The notes beneath the pieces were generated by a model. That model was not told the DNA's origin. It saw nothing but the letters and a program-made list of their open reading frames with translations, and did not search any database. Positions 1 to 8,536 of a stretch of 64,000 nt of DNA are shown in pieces (position 1 is the stretch's first letter; each line of letters opens with the position of its first letter). Made by a program: the position numbers and the translations under genes. Source of the stretch: CALITV01 sp964415795 (GTDB lineage: Bacteria; UBP6; UBA1177; JAKLFG01); assembly GCA_964415795.1 (NCBI GenBank), contig CAYQBN010000003.1:124001-188000 (forward strand), given 5' to 3'.

Positions 1-166
1 GCCTGAAGACCTCGGGCGAAACGCCACCACCGCAAGGTTTGTATCGCGGTAGGCGCTCTTTCTCGAGGATAACCACCCGACAGCCAGCACGCGCGAGCAT
101 GAGCGCCGCCGAAGCGCCTCCTGGGCCAGCCCCCACGATGGCACAGTCGAAAACAACGCTCACCAT
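1..166 (-). CDS. Geranylgeranyl reductase family FAD-dependent oxidoreductase (5' part only)
   Basis: Only the first 55 codons lie in the window; the gene runs off the left edge. The protein starts at an ATG at 166 and shows a flavin-binding GxGxxG motif (GAGPGGASAA) followed by an acidic residue at the end of the second beta strand (VVILEKE). Then comes YKPCGGGVSP, a motif characteristic of geranylgeranyl reductase and related FAD-dependent reductases, which saturate polyprenyl chains or act on similar lipid substrates. A GAGGA ribosome site precedes the start. It diverges from gpmA. The family is fairly clear, but the substrate cannot be told from the fragment. Confidence 0.75.
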   Translation of the reverse strand, partial: MVSVVFDCAIVGAGPGGASAALMLARAGCRVVILEKERLPRYKPCGGGVSPEVFR

Positions 167-230
167 GAAGCTACCGTCCTCAAAAGTTACTTTTTTTTTA
201 CCCGCTTCTCATTCCGGCAGGCAAGCTTTT

Positions 231-258
231 TTGTCTTTTTTATCGGACCAAGTATATT
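231..258 (+). promoter_or_regulatory. Predicted sigma70-type promoter of gpmA
   Basis: TTGTCT at 231-236 and TATATT at 253-258 are separated by 16 bp and lie about 40 bases before the gpmA start. Prediction by eye only. Confidence 0.5.
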
Positions 259-295
259 CAGTCGCAGCAAAGGTATCTACTTTACGGAGGATGTC

Positions 296-1042
296 ATGTA
301 TAAGATTGTGCTTTTACGCCACGGTGAAAGCGTGTGGAACAAAGAGAACCGCTTCACCGGTTGGACCGATGTGGACCTCTCGGAAAAAGGCGTGCAGGAG
401 GCCCACGAAGCGGGCAGGACGCTCAAGCGGGAAGGCTACACCTTCGACATCGCCTACACCTCGGTGCTCAAGCGGGCGATACGGACGCTCTGGATCGTGC
501 TCGACGAGATGGACCTCATGTGGATACCGGTCGTCCGCAGTTGGCGGCTCAACGAACGCCACTATGGTGCTCTGCAGGGACTCAACAAAGCCGAAATGGC
601 CCAGAAGTTCGGCGAGGAGCAGGTACACCTCTGGCGGCGATCCTATGACATTCGCCCCCCTGCGCTCACGCCCGACGACGAGCGCTTCCCGGGCAAGGAC
701 CCTCGTTACGCCGCCCTTTCGAAGGAGGAACTCCCTCTCACCGAGTGCCTTGACGACACGGTGAAGCGCTTCCTGCCGCTCTGGCACAAAGAGATTGCGC
801 CACTCATCATGCAGGGTAAGAAGGTGCTTATCGCGGCGCACGGCAACAGCCTCCGCTCGCTCGTCAAGTACCTCGACAATGTGCCGAACGACGAGATCGT
901 GGCTCTCAACATCCCCACGGGCATTCCGCTCGTGTACGAACTCGACGCTAAACTGCATCCGATCCGGCACTATTACCTCGGTGACGAGGCAACGGTGAAA
1001 GCGGCGATGGAAGCGGTCAAGAATCAGGGAAAGGCGAAGTAA
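296..1042 (+). CDS. gpmA: 2,3-bisphosphoglycerate-dependent phosphoglycerate mutase
   Basis: Cytosolic glycolytic enzyme interconverting 3- and 2-phosphoglycerate, 248 residues, the usual size for the dPGM family. The N-terminal RHGESVWN motif holds the phosphorylated histidine and is followed by the family stretch NRFTGWTDVDLSEKG. RRSYDIRPP and the second active-site segment AAHGNSLR are also present. An ACGGAGG ribosome site lies 5 bases before the ATG. The gene is monocistronic, facing the dynamin-like gene tail to tail with a 15-base gap. Confidence 0.96.
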   Translation: MYKIVLLRHGESVWNKENRFTGWTDVDLSEKGVQEAHEAGRTLKREGYTFDIAYTSVLKRAIRTLWIVLDEMDLMWIPVVRSWRLNERHYGALQGLNKAEMAQKFGEEQVHLWRRSYDIRPPALTPDDERFPGKDPRYAALSKEELPLTECLDDTVKRFLPLWHKEIAPLIMQGKKVLIAAHGNSLRSLVKYLDNVPNDEIVALNIPTGIPLVYELDAKLHPIRHYYLGDEATVKAAMEAVKNQGKAK

Positions 1043-1057
1043 AAAAACGCCACTTCA

Positions 1058-2701
1058 TCAAGAAGGGCCCTCAGCGTTTGAGAGTTCGTCGAGCGCTTTC
1101 CTCACCCGCTCAAAGAGGGAACGCATCTCTTCGGCATGCGTCATATCGTGGGACAACAGTTTTCTGAGCGACGCCCCCTCGCTCAAAATGAACGCAAGCG
1201 TTTCAGACGAAAAGCGCTCAATACGACGATTAATCGCCTCGGTGATGTCGGAGACGGCTCGGTGAAGGTTCTTTTTCACCTCCTCGGGAATCTGGCGACG
1301 GTACCTTCGCAAAAAGAAAGGCCGCCACAACGACATGGGGAACAGGAACCAGAGAAGTTCTATTGGTGTATCGAAAACACGGCTTACCCGGATATCAGGG
1401 ACGATGGGACGGTCATCCGAGAGATCGAACACCTGTGTCGGGAGCGTAATCCCCAATGTCCCCATGAGCCGGTGATCGAGGCGATCGCGAAAAGCCCTCG
1501 CGTACCGATTGAAATGCGCCGCTGCCTGAGACACGATCGTACTCAACCCTTCATGCTCCGCAGAAACCGCAGCGGCGATCTCGCGCCCAAGTTCTTCTCG
1601 GAGCCAATAAGTAAAAGCACGTGTCAGGTGGTAAAGGTTCCCGTGCCACGAGGGAGACTCGGCATCAAACGATTCGACAAGGTGCTTTTCGATTCTCGCC
1701 CGGTGCGATAAAAGAAGCGCTTCGACCGCTGAACGGGTTCTGTTGATACAACCAGTCATGATCATGAGAAGCTCTTGCCGCGTCATGCCGAGTGCAGAGA
1801 GCTCTTCGGCAACCGCCGCCGCGAGCCGATCCCGTTTCGCCTGCTCTTCCTCGGCAGCGCGCAGAGCAATGGTTAGATAATCAAGACAGGCAGTGGCTAG
1901 CGTCTGCGCTTTTCTCCTTCGTATCGAATCGATTACCATACTATGGTGTGTAATGAGCGGCCCTAAAACCTGTTCTGACAACACTCTCCGATGTTGCTCT
2001 AGCTCTCTCACTACCGAATAACGCCAGAGCAACGGGCGCTCGGGCATCTGGGCAAGATACCCTGAGATATAAGAGGTAAGTTCCGTCGCTTGGGCGGGTG
2101 AAATGAGGTCGCATTTACTCATGACTACCGCGACACCGCCGCAGTGACGGGCGGCATCGGCAATGAGCTCCCGATCGGCTTCCCCGAGCGGACGCTCGGC
2201 GCTCACGAGGTAGAGTGCATAACCAGCGCGTGGCAAGAAACGCCGCGTCTCATCGGTGTTATCGCGGTGAAGACTTCCTATCCCCGGAGTATCGACAAGT
2301 ACCAGCCCTTGGAGCGGATCCGGAAGCGGTAGTACCACTTCTACCCAGCGGATCTGTTCCCTGTTTCCCGGATTCCTGCGTTCTGAAACATAGGTAGCGA
2401 TCTCATGCGGAGCGATTGCAAAACACTCTCCCGAAAGCCTCTCGACGGTAACTGCAATCTGCTCACCGTGGCGCACCTTCGTGATAACCGTTGTTACCGG
2501 CACTACTCCAACTGGTAGAATGTCGTGACCGATGATACTGTTGAGAAACGAACTTTTCCCGGCCTTGAATTGGCCGAGGACCGCAACCTCGATCGGCGCA
2601 GTATCGGCGAGGAGGGCACGAAGCGTCGTGATGTGAGGATCGAGTGCAGTCACTCCGATCAAGCGGCACGCCTGTTCGACCGCTTCAAGGAGATGCTGCA
2701 T
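1058..2701 (-). CDS. Dynamin-family GTPase
   Basis: A protein of about 547 residues with an N-terminal dynamin-type GTPase domain: P-loop GQFKAGKS near residue 45, switch II DTPGIG near 140, and MSKCDLIS as the base-recognition loop. The rest is predicted helical with charged stretches, and a hydrophobic patch (LLWFLFPMSLW) near residue 440 could be a membrane paddle or insertion. Bacterial dynamin-like proteins bind and remodel membranes. An upstream ATG at 2740 is possible, but GGGGAGG stands 8 bases before the ATG at 2701, so I use that start. The gene follows hydF in the same direction after 132 bases; no functional link to hydrogenase maturation is evident beyond position. Confidence 0.82.
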   Translation of the reverse strand: MQHLLEAVEQACRLIGVTALDPHITTLRALLADTAPIEVAVLGQFKAGKSSFLNSIIGHDILPVGVVPVTTVITKVRHGEQIAVTVERLSGECFAIAPHEIATYVSERRNPGNREQIRWVEVVLPLPDPLQGLVLVDTPGIGSLHRDNTDETRRFLPRAGYALYLVSAERPLGEADRELIADAARHCGGVAVVMSKCDLISPAQATELTSYISGYLAQMPERPLLWRYSVVRELEQHRRVLSEQVLGPLITHHSMVIDSIRRRKAQTLATACLDYLTIALRAAEEEQAKRDRLAAAVAEELSALGMTRQELLMIMTGCINRTRSAVEALLLSHRARIEKHLVESFDAESPSWHGNLYHLTRAFTYWLREELGREIAAAVSAEHEGLSTIVSQAAAHFNRYARAFRDRLDHRLMGTLGITLPTQVFDLSDDRPIVPDIRVSRVFDTPIELLWFLFPMSLWRPFFLRRYRRQIPEEVKKNLHRAVSDITEAINRRIERFSSETLAFILSEGASLRKLLSHDMTHAEEMRSLFERVRKALDELSNAEGPS

Positions 2702-2833
2702 ACCATCTACCTCCCCTTTTCGTTTCTGTTCAGGAGTCATCAGCCGGCAGGAGCGACGCGGCGGTTACGGCGAACTCCATCGCCTTGAGTCATGGTAAGA
2801 GAAAAAAGCAGTCTCGTCAAGAACGGTGCCCGA

Positions 2834-4054
2834 TCAGCGCCCTTTCAGGTGCTTGAACTCATCGTAGAGATCGGGGAACGGCGAAAGGGCGCGCGGGAAC
2901 GCTCCCCGAAGAAACGCAATGAGTACGCCGTAGTTGGTCATCGGCACTCCGAACCCCTCTGGAATCGATTGACGGCGAAGCACCTCGCGCCGGTTGAGGG
3001 TACATCCACCGCAGTGCACCACGAGTTTGTAGGTTGAAAGATCATCGGGGAAATCATAACCGGGGACTACACGAACATCGAGTGGCCCACCAACATACTC
3101 GGCCAGCCATCGTGGTATCTTGAGCCGCCCAATGTCGTCCTCCATTGGGTGGTGGGTACAACTCTCAGCGATGAGCACCTTATCACCCGGTTTCAATGTC
3201 TTGACAGCCGCTACTCCTTCGACCATGCGTCGCAGGTCACCTTTCTGGCGGATCGAGAGAAGGGAAAATCCAGTAAGCGGTATCTCTTCCGGTACGAGGG
3301 GCGCCACTTTTTCGAAGACCTGCGAGTCGGTCACGGCGAGCACCGGTTTCACGGTGAGCGCCTTCAGTGCCGCTTCGACTTCGAATTCGGTGACATCGAT
3401 CACGATGCCGTGACCGTCAAGCACCTCGCGGATCGCCTTCTCTTGGGGCATGATCATGCGCCCCTTGGGTGCTCCCCGATCTATCGGCGTAATGAGCAGG
3501 ACCACATCACCGGGACCGAACAAGTCGCGCAGAAAAGGTGGCTCCCAGTTTTTAGGCGCCGTCTCAATGATCGCTTTTTTCAGCTCCTCTATTCCTTCCC
3601 CCTTCGAGGCGACCACCCGTACAGCGGGACGATCCGCAAGCCAGCGCACCACCGCATCGCTCACCCCGCGGTCCACCTTATTGAGAACGATGACGAACGG
3701 GAGACGATACTTGTCGAAACTGGCAAGAAGTTGATCCTCATAAGCAAAGTCGGCCGCATCGGCGGGCACCACGAGCAGAGCAAAATCGGTCTTCGCAAGG
3801 ATCCGTTCCGAGCGACGTACCCGTTCGGCACCGAGCGTTCCATCGGCATCGTCGATTCCGGCTGTGTCTATAAAGGTGACCGGTCCCAGCGGCAACAGCT
3901 CCATCGCCTTGAAGACCGGATCGGTGGTTGTACCGGGGACATTGCTCACGATGGCGATCTGCTGTTTGGTTATCGCGTTGATGAGCGACGACTTCCCCGC
4001 ATTACGCCGTCCGAAAATACCAATATGCAGCGTATCGCCGCGTTGAGCCTTCAT
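2834..4054 (-). CDS. hydF: [FeFe]-hydrogenase H-cluster maturation GTPase HydF
   Basis: HydF is the GTPase and scaffold on which the 2Fe subcluster of the H-cluster is assembled before transfer to HydA. The 406-residue protein has an N-terminal GTPase domain (GRRNAGKSS, DTAGIDD, NKVD). Its C-terminal domain carries the HydF Fe-S ligand pattern, seen as a CTHH segment near residue 305 and HCGGC near residue 350. The start at 4054 is preceded by AAAGGAGGTACGCC, which lies inside the end of hydE; the ATG overlaps the hydE TGA as ATGA, implying translational coupling. The order hydE-hydF is on the minus strand, with hydG divergent. Confidence 0.95.
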   Translation of the reverse strand: MKAQRGDTLHIGIFGRRNAGKSSLINAITKQQIAIVSNVPGTTTDPVFKAMELLPLGPVTFIDTAGIDDADGTLGAERVRRSERILAKTDFALLVVPADAADFAYEDQLLASFDKYRLPFVIVLNKVDRGVSDAVVRWLADRPAVRVVASKGEGIEELKKAIIETAPKNWEPPFLRDLFGPGDVVLLITPIDRGAPKGRMIMPQEKAIREVLDGHGIVIDVTEFEVEAALKALTVKPVLAVTDSQVFEKVAPLVPEEIPLTGFSLLSIRQKGDLRRMVEGVAAVKTLKPGDKVLIAESCTHHPMEDDIGRLKIPRWLAEYVGGPLDVRVVPGYDFPDDLSTYKLVVHCGGCTLNRREVLRRQSIPEGFGVPMTNYGVLIAFLRGAFPRALSPFPDLYDEFKHLKGR

Positions 4055-5163
4055 GGCGTACCTCCTTTTCGTGCGTTGATGAAGTGCGGCGAGTCTCCCC
4101 ACTCGCCGTAACCTATCGTCTCCCCGATCGCCGTGATGCGTCGTTCGAGACATGCGGCGCACATCGTCGCATTTTCGTCCATGCACGGCTTCCCATCGTA
4201 GAGCTGGTACCCAGTCCGATATCGCATATCGGTGAGATTCGGCATGATGATGTTCGCCCCAGCGAGCAACCCCATTTCACGCCCCGTCTCATCTATCGCC
4301 TGCAACGCCGTCGTCGATGCGATGTTCACATCCTTCAAGTGGAGGCGAGTGACCGCAATCATTCGCAACGCACGGCGCAACTGTTTTTCCTTGACCGCCG
4401 GCCAATCGGGTATCGAGTTGCACATCGGCGTGTCGTGATGCGGGATATACGGTCCCATGCCAACCATTGCGACATCCATCTTCTCGAAAAAGAGAATGTC
4501 ATTCGCGAGGTCAGCAGTCGTCTGCCCCGGAAGACCGATCATGACGCCGGTCCCCACCTGATACCCGAGGCGATAGAGTGTTCGAATAGACTCCACGCGG
4601 GCATCGAAGTCGTGATCGTCGGGGTGAAGCAACCGGTAGAGGTCACGGTTGGAGGTCTCGATACGTAAAAGATAACGGTGCGCCCCTGCTTCATACCACC
4701 TTCGATAGGTCTCTTCGGACTGCTCTCCCAACGAAAGGGTGATCCCCAGTTTCCCGCCCGAGATCTCCTTGATGCGCCGCACGATATGTTCGACGAATGT
4801 CACGAACGCCCCATCCTGCCGCTCACCGCTCTGGAGCACCACCGACCCGTAACGCGCCGTCATCGCGAACCGCGCCGCGTCGAGAATTTCTTTTTCGTTC
4901 ATGAGATAGCGCTCGACCGCCCGGTTGTCGCGCCGAATACCGCAATAAAAGCAATTTTTAGTACAGATGTTCGACATCTCGATGAGACCGCGGAAATAGA
5001 CCTTGGTGCCCACATGCCGTCGTTTTACTTCGTAAGCGCGGCGAAAGAGCGCCGCCTCCTCATCGGAATCCTCGATATCAAGAAGAAGCGCGATATCCTC
5101 TACGGAAAAACGTTCTTTACTTAGGGTGCTCTCTATCTCTCGCCTCATCTGGGACTCCGCCAT
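4051..5163 (-). CDS. hydE: [FeFe]-hydrogenase maturation radical SAM protein HydE
   Basis: Radical S-adenosylmethionine enzyme needed to build the azadithiolate-bridged diiron unit of the H-cluster. The 370-residue protein has the CX3CX2C cluster motif (CTKNCFYC) near residue 64, followed by IRRDN. SAM-barrel segments include SLGEQSEETYRRW and a TGVMIGLPGQT stretch typical of HydE and PylB-like enzymes. The C-terminal Cys-containing segment (ATMCAACLERR) may hold the second, dispensable cluster of the family. It is the first gene of a hydE-hydF unit and overlaps hydF by 4 bases. A second ATG five codons in is also possible as start. Confidence 0.94.
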   Translation of the reverse strand: MAESQMRREIESTLSKERFSVEDIALLLDIEDSDEEAALFRRAYEVKRRHVGTKVYFRGLIEMSNICTKNCFYCGIRRDNRAVERYLMNEKEILDAARFAMTARYGSVVLQSGERQDGAFVTFVEHIVRRIKEISGGKLGITLSLGEQSEETYRRWYEAGAHRYLLRIETSNRDLYRLLHPDDHDFDARVESIRTLYRLGYQVGTGVMIGLPGQTTADLANDILFFEKMDVAMVGMGPYIPHHDTPMCNSIPDWPAVKEKQLRRALRMIAVTRLHLKDVNIASTTALQAIDETGREMGLLAGANIIMPNLTDMRYRTGYQLYDGKPCMDENATMCAACLERRITAIGETIGYGEWGDSPHFINARKGGTP

Positions 5164-5177
5164 CTGTCATTAGTCAC

Positions 5178-5205
5178 ACTATATGCCTGAAATCCCCACA
5201 ATCAA
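5178..5205 (-). promoter_or_regulatory. Predicted promoter of hydE-hydF
   Basis: Read on the minus strand, TTGATT (5205-5200) and TATAGT (5183-5178) are 16 bp apart, about 15 bases before the hydE start. Its -35 box and spacing match the divergent hydG promoter, so the two maturase units may be co-regulated. Confidence 0.5.
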
Positions 5206-5248
5206 GGGTAGTTAGCGATCCGAAAGGTAACTATTCAGACTTTATAGG

Positions 5249-5276
5249 TTGATTTCCGCACTCTTCTGATTACTAT
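5249..5276 (+). promoter_or_regulatory. Predicted promoter of hydG
   Basis: TTGATT at 5249-5254, 16 bp, then TACTAT at 5271-5276. This region also contains a possible upstream ATG for hydG at 5275, which argues for translation from the ATG at 5305 instead. A 6-bp inverted repeat, TAGTTA (5209-5214) and TAACTA (5228-5233), lies between the two divergent promoters. Confidence 0.5.
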
Positions 5277-5304
5277 GACAAATGAACCACAAACGGAGGC
5301 ATTC

Positions 5305-6690
5305 ATGGAGACTGGTTTCGTCGATCACGCAAGAATCTACGATTATCTTCGCAATACAACTCCTCCCGATGTTAAGGAACTGGACGAGATACTCGCTCAC
5401 GCACGTGAACTCAAAGGTATTTCCTTCCCTGAAGCGGAACGGCTACTCATGGTAGAAGACGACGAGCACCTCGCGCGGCTTACCGAGACGGCTCGATTCA
5501 TCAAAGAAGAGATTTACGGCAACCGGCTCGTCCTCTTCGCTCCGCTCTATGTTTCCAACCTTTGCAACAACGACTGTCTCTACTGCGCCTTTCGACGAAC
5601 CAACAAGCTTATCCCCCGCCGCACCCTCACCATGGACGAGATACGCCGCGAGGTGCAAACGCTTGTCCAACAGGGCCACAAGAGAGTACTTCTTGTCTCA
5701 GGCGAAGGACTCGGCATGAGCGCACTCGATTACACCATCAAAGCCATCGAAACCATCTACAGCGTCAAGATGGGAAAAAGTGGTGAGATCCGCCGCATCA
5801 ATGTCAACATCGCAGCACTGCCGGTCGAAGGATATAAACGCCTTAAGGAAGCACGTATTGGAACTTACCAGCTCTTTCAAGAAACTTACCATTATGAGAC
5901 TTACAAAAAAATGCATCCAAGCGGTCCAAAGAGCGACTACTTTTACCATCTCACCGCAATGGATCGTGCTATGGAGGCAGGAATAGACGACGTTGGCGTG
6001 GGTATTCTTTTTGGTCTTGAAGACTATCGATTCGAGATCATGGCGCTCCTTCAGCATATCCGCCATCTCGAAGAACGATTCGGCGTCGGGGTACACACCA
6101 TTTCGGTGCCACGCATCGAGCCGGCAACCGGATCCGAAGTATCGCTCAATCCCCCCCATCCGGTGAGCGACCGCGATTTTCGCAAGATCATCGCCATCCT
6201 CCGCATCACGGTCCCCTACACTGGCATGATCCTTTCGACCCGCGAAAGCGCCGATATGCGCCGCGAAGCTCTCTCGCTCGGCATTTCGCAGATTTCGGCC
6301 GGGTCGCGCACCAACCCCGGCGGCTACACCGAAGAAGGAGCCGGAGAACAGTTCTCGCTCGGCGATCATCGTTCGCTCGAAGAGGTCATCCGCGACATCG
6401 CGACGATGGGCTACATCCCATCGTTTTGCACCGGCTGTTATCGACTCGGCCGGACGGGGCAGGACTTCATGGATCTCGCCAAGCCGGGACTCATCAAGCA
6501 CTTCTGCTTGCCGAACGCGATCACGAGTTTCAAGGAATACCTCGTCAACTACGCAACGCCCGAAACTCGCGCTGTAGGCGAAGCACTCATCAAGAAGATG
6601 CTTGCCAATATCCCGCAAGAAGAACTCCGCGCAAAGACCGCCGTATCGCTTCAAGCGATAGAGAACGGTGCGGTCGATGTATATGTCTAA
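5305..6690 (+). CDS. hydG: [FeFe]-hydrogenase maturation radical SAM tyrosine lyase HydG
   Basis: HydG cleaves tyrosine to give the CO and CN ligands of the H-cluster and p-cresol. The CX3CX2C SAM-cluster motif is CNNDCLYC near residue 88. The C-terminal dangler-cluster motif CTGC, followed by a third Cys 22 residues later (KHFC), is intact, as expected for CO/CN synthesis. The protein is 461 residues from the ATG at 5305, which follows CGGAGG by 5 bases; the in-frame ATG at 5275 has no ribosome site and overlaps the predicted -10. The gene is divergent from hydEF and faces hydA of set 1 across a terminator. Confidence 0.95.
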   Translation: METGFVDHARIYDYLRNTTPPDVKELDEILAHARELKGISFPEAERLLMVEDDEHLARLTETARFIKEEIYGNRLVLFAPLYVSNLCNNDCLYCAFRRTNKLIPRRTLTMDEIRREVQTLVQQGHKRVLLVSGEGLGMSALDYTIKAIETIYSVKMGKSGEIRRINVNIAALPVEGYKRLKEARIGTYQLFQETYHYETYKKMHPSGPKSDYFYHLTAMDRAMEAGIDDVGVGILFGLEDYRFEIMALLQHIRHLEERFGVGVHTISVPRIEPATGSEVSLNPPHPVSDRDFRKIIAILRITVPYTGMILSTRESADMRREALSLGISQISAGSRTNPGGYTEEGAGEQFSLGDHRSLEEVIRDIATMGYIPSFCTGCYRLGRTGQDFMDLAKPGLIKHFCLPNAITSFKEYLVNYATPETRAVGEALIKKMLANIPQEELRAKTAVSLQAIENGAVDVYV

Positions 6691-6723
6691 ATAAAAAAAG
6701 GGCGGCCATGTCGGGCCGCCCTT
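6691..6723 (-). terminator. Rho-independent terminator after hydA set 1
   Basis: A 9-bp perfect stem (6698-6706 with 6715-6723) with an 8-base loop is followed, on the minus strand, by a T run (complement of the A run at 6693-6699). It ends the hydCBA transcript. On the plus strand the stem is not followed by T residues, so it is a weaker candidate for hydG. Confidence 0.85.
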
Positions 6724-6743
6724 GAAACGAAAAAGGACGAAAC

Positions 6744-8525
6744 CTAGCGAATGCTGTCGCGGGCGTGATAGTGAGTGTGCAGGAGTTCGTGCGCCTTGTG
6801 GCTGTTTGGTTTGCCGAGGAACTCCTCGTATATCTGCTTGATGCCCGGGTTGACATGCGACTTGCGCAGTTCGCGCTGATCGTCCTCTTTATAGATAGCC
6901 GCCGCGCGTTCCGCCTTGATCTTCCATGAGGTCGGTCTCGGCTGGCCGCCGCCGCCGACACAACCACCGGGACAGCCCATAATCTCGATGAAGTGGTAGG
7001 ATTTCTCACCTTTCCGCACCGCTTCAAGCAGTTTGCGTGCCATGCCGGTCGAATGGGCGACCGCCACCTTCACGGTGACGCCCTTGAGGAACTCATAGCC
7101 CTTCGCCGTCTTCTCTATCTTTATCTCGGCCTCCTTGATACCGTCAAGGCCGCGGACTGGCTCGAAATGCATGGTCGGGATCGGATCACCGGTAACGAGC
7201 TCATATACCGTACGCAAGGCCGCCTCCATGACACCGCCGGTATTGGCGAAGATGTCGGCCGCACCGGTCGAAATGCCCATCGGGTCGTCGAACTTGTCTT
7301 CTTTGACCATGTCGAAGTTGATACCATACAGTTTGATCATGCGCGCAAGTTCACGAGTCGTAAGAACGGCATCGACATCCTGATATCCGCTGTCACACAT
7401 TTCAGGACGCGTACACTCGAACTTCTTTGCGGTGCACGGCATGATAGAAACGACGCGGATCTTCGCCGGGTCTATCTTCGCCTTTTCGGCATAGTAGGTC
7501 TTGGCGAGCGCGCCGAACATCTGCTGCGGCGACTTGCAGGTTGAGATATTCGGGATAAAGTCATGATAGAAGGTCTCCATGAACTTGATCCATCCCGGAG
7601 AACAGGAGGTAATGAGCGGCAGAGCGACCTTCTTGTCACCATCCTTCACCGCCTTGGTGACACGGGTAAGGAACTCGGTTCCTTCTTCCAAGATGGTGAG
7701 ATCGGCGGTGAAGTTCGTGTCCATCACCTTGTCAAATCCCAGATGTTTGAGCACGCCTGCCAGTTTCCCCGTCGAAAGATAACCGGGCTGGAGTCCGCAG
7801 GCCTCTCCTACCGAAGCACGGATTGCCGGAGCGGTCTGCACGACGACATGGATCTCGGGATCGTTGATCCATTCCCACACGATCGCCGTGTCGTCGCGTT
7901 CCATAAGAGCGCCGGTGGGGCAAACATTGATGCACTGACCGCAGTTGATGCAGGTGGTCTCGGCAAGCGGCTTGCCCGCGGTGGTCGATGCGATCTTTTC
8001 GTATCCCCGGCCATCCCACTCGAGCGCATAAGCGGTCTGGACCTCGTTGCACGCCTTGATGCAACGACCGCAATTGATGCATTTGGACGCGTCGCGCACC
8101 ACCACACCGGAAGAGTCTATCGGCAACCAGTGCGGCTCGTTCTCGAAACGATTCCCGCGGAATCCGTATTTGTCGGCGAGCGTCTGCAACTCACAGTGGG
8201 TGTTGCGCTCGCAGTTGAGGCAATCCATGTTGTGCCGGCTCAGCATGAGCTCAAGGACCATCTTGCGCGCCTTAAGCAACTCGGGCGTGTTCACCTTGAT
8301 CTTCATCCCATCAGCGACTGGTGTGGCACATGATGGCTGATAGAGGGGATTGCCCTCTATCTCTACGACGCACACCCGGCAATTCCCGGTTGCATGAAGA
8401 TCGTTATGCCAACACAGAACGGGAATGTCTATGCCCGCCAGCTTCGCCGCCTGATGAATCGTGAAATCTGCCGGCACCTTCATCTCGATGCCGTCTATCG
8501 TTATCGTTACCTTCTTTTCTGCCAT
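6744..8525 (-). CDS. hydA: [FeFe]-hydrogenase catalytic subunit HydA, set 1
   Basis: Catalytic subunit of a cytosolic NAD(H)-linked [FeFe]-hydrogenase, 593 residues. In order it has a plant-type [2Fe-2S] domain (CWHNDLHATGNCRVC near 40-55), a His/Cys [4Fe-4S] segment (HNMDCLNCERNTHC near 97), two [4Fe-4S] motifs (CINCGRCIKAC, CINCGQCINVCPTGAL) and the H-cluster domain. Its signature loops are TSCSPGW near 306, MPCTAKKFE near 360 and EIMGCPGGCVGGGGQP near 513. The C-terminal small-subunit-like tail (FLGKPNSHKAHELLHTHY) is complete. It follows hydB after 11 bases in the order hydC-hydB-hydA, and a clear AACGGAGG precedes the ATG. It is about the length of trimeric HydABC-type enzymes. Confidence 0.96.
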   Translation of the reverse strand: MAEKKVTITIDGIEMKVPADFTIHQAAKLAGIDIPVLCWHNDLHATGNCRVCVVEIEGNPLYQPSCATPVADGMKIKVNTPELLKARKMVLELMLSRHNMDCLNCERNTHCELQTLADKYGFRGNRFENEPHWLPIDSSGVVVRDASKCINCGRCIKACNEVQTAYALEWDGRGYEKIASTTAGKPLAETTCINCGQCINVCPTGALMERDDTAIVWEWINDPEIHVVVQTAPAIRASVGEACGLQPGYLSTGKLAGVLKHLGFDKVMDTNFTADLTILEEGTEFLTRVTKAVKDGDKKVALPLITSCSPGWIKFMETFYHDFIPNISTCKSPQQMFGALAKTYYAEKAKIDPAKIRVVSIMPCTAKKFECTRPEMCDSGYQDVDAVLTTRELARMIKLYGINFDMVKEDKFDDPMGISTGAADIFANTGGVMEAALRTVYELVTGDPIPTMHFEPVRGLDGIKEAEIKIEKTAKGYEFLKGVTVKVAVAHSTGMARKLLEAVRKGEKSYHFIEIMGCPGGCVGGGGQPRPTSWKIKAERAAAIYKEDDQRELRKSHVNPGIKQIYEEFLGKPNSHKAHELLHTHYHARDSIR

Positions 8526-8536
8526 GAGTTCCTCCG

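Noticed and set aside
6691..6723. Bidirectional terminator serving hydG as well as hydA
   Set aside because: Only the minus-strand side has a T run; on the plus strand the stem is followed by GAAACG. It is therefore called for the minus strand only.
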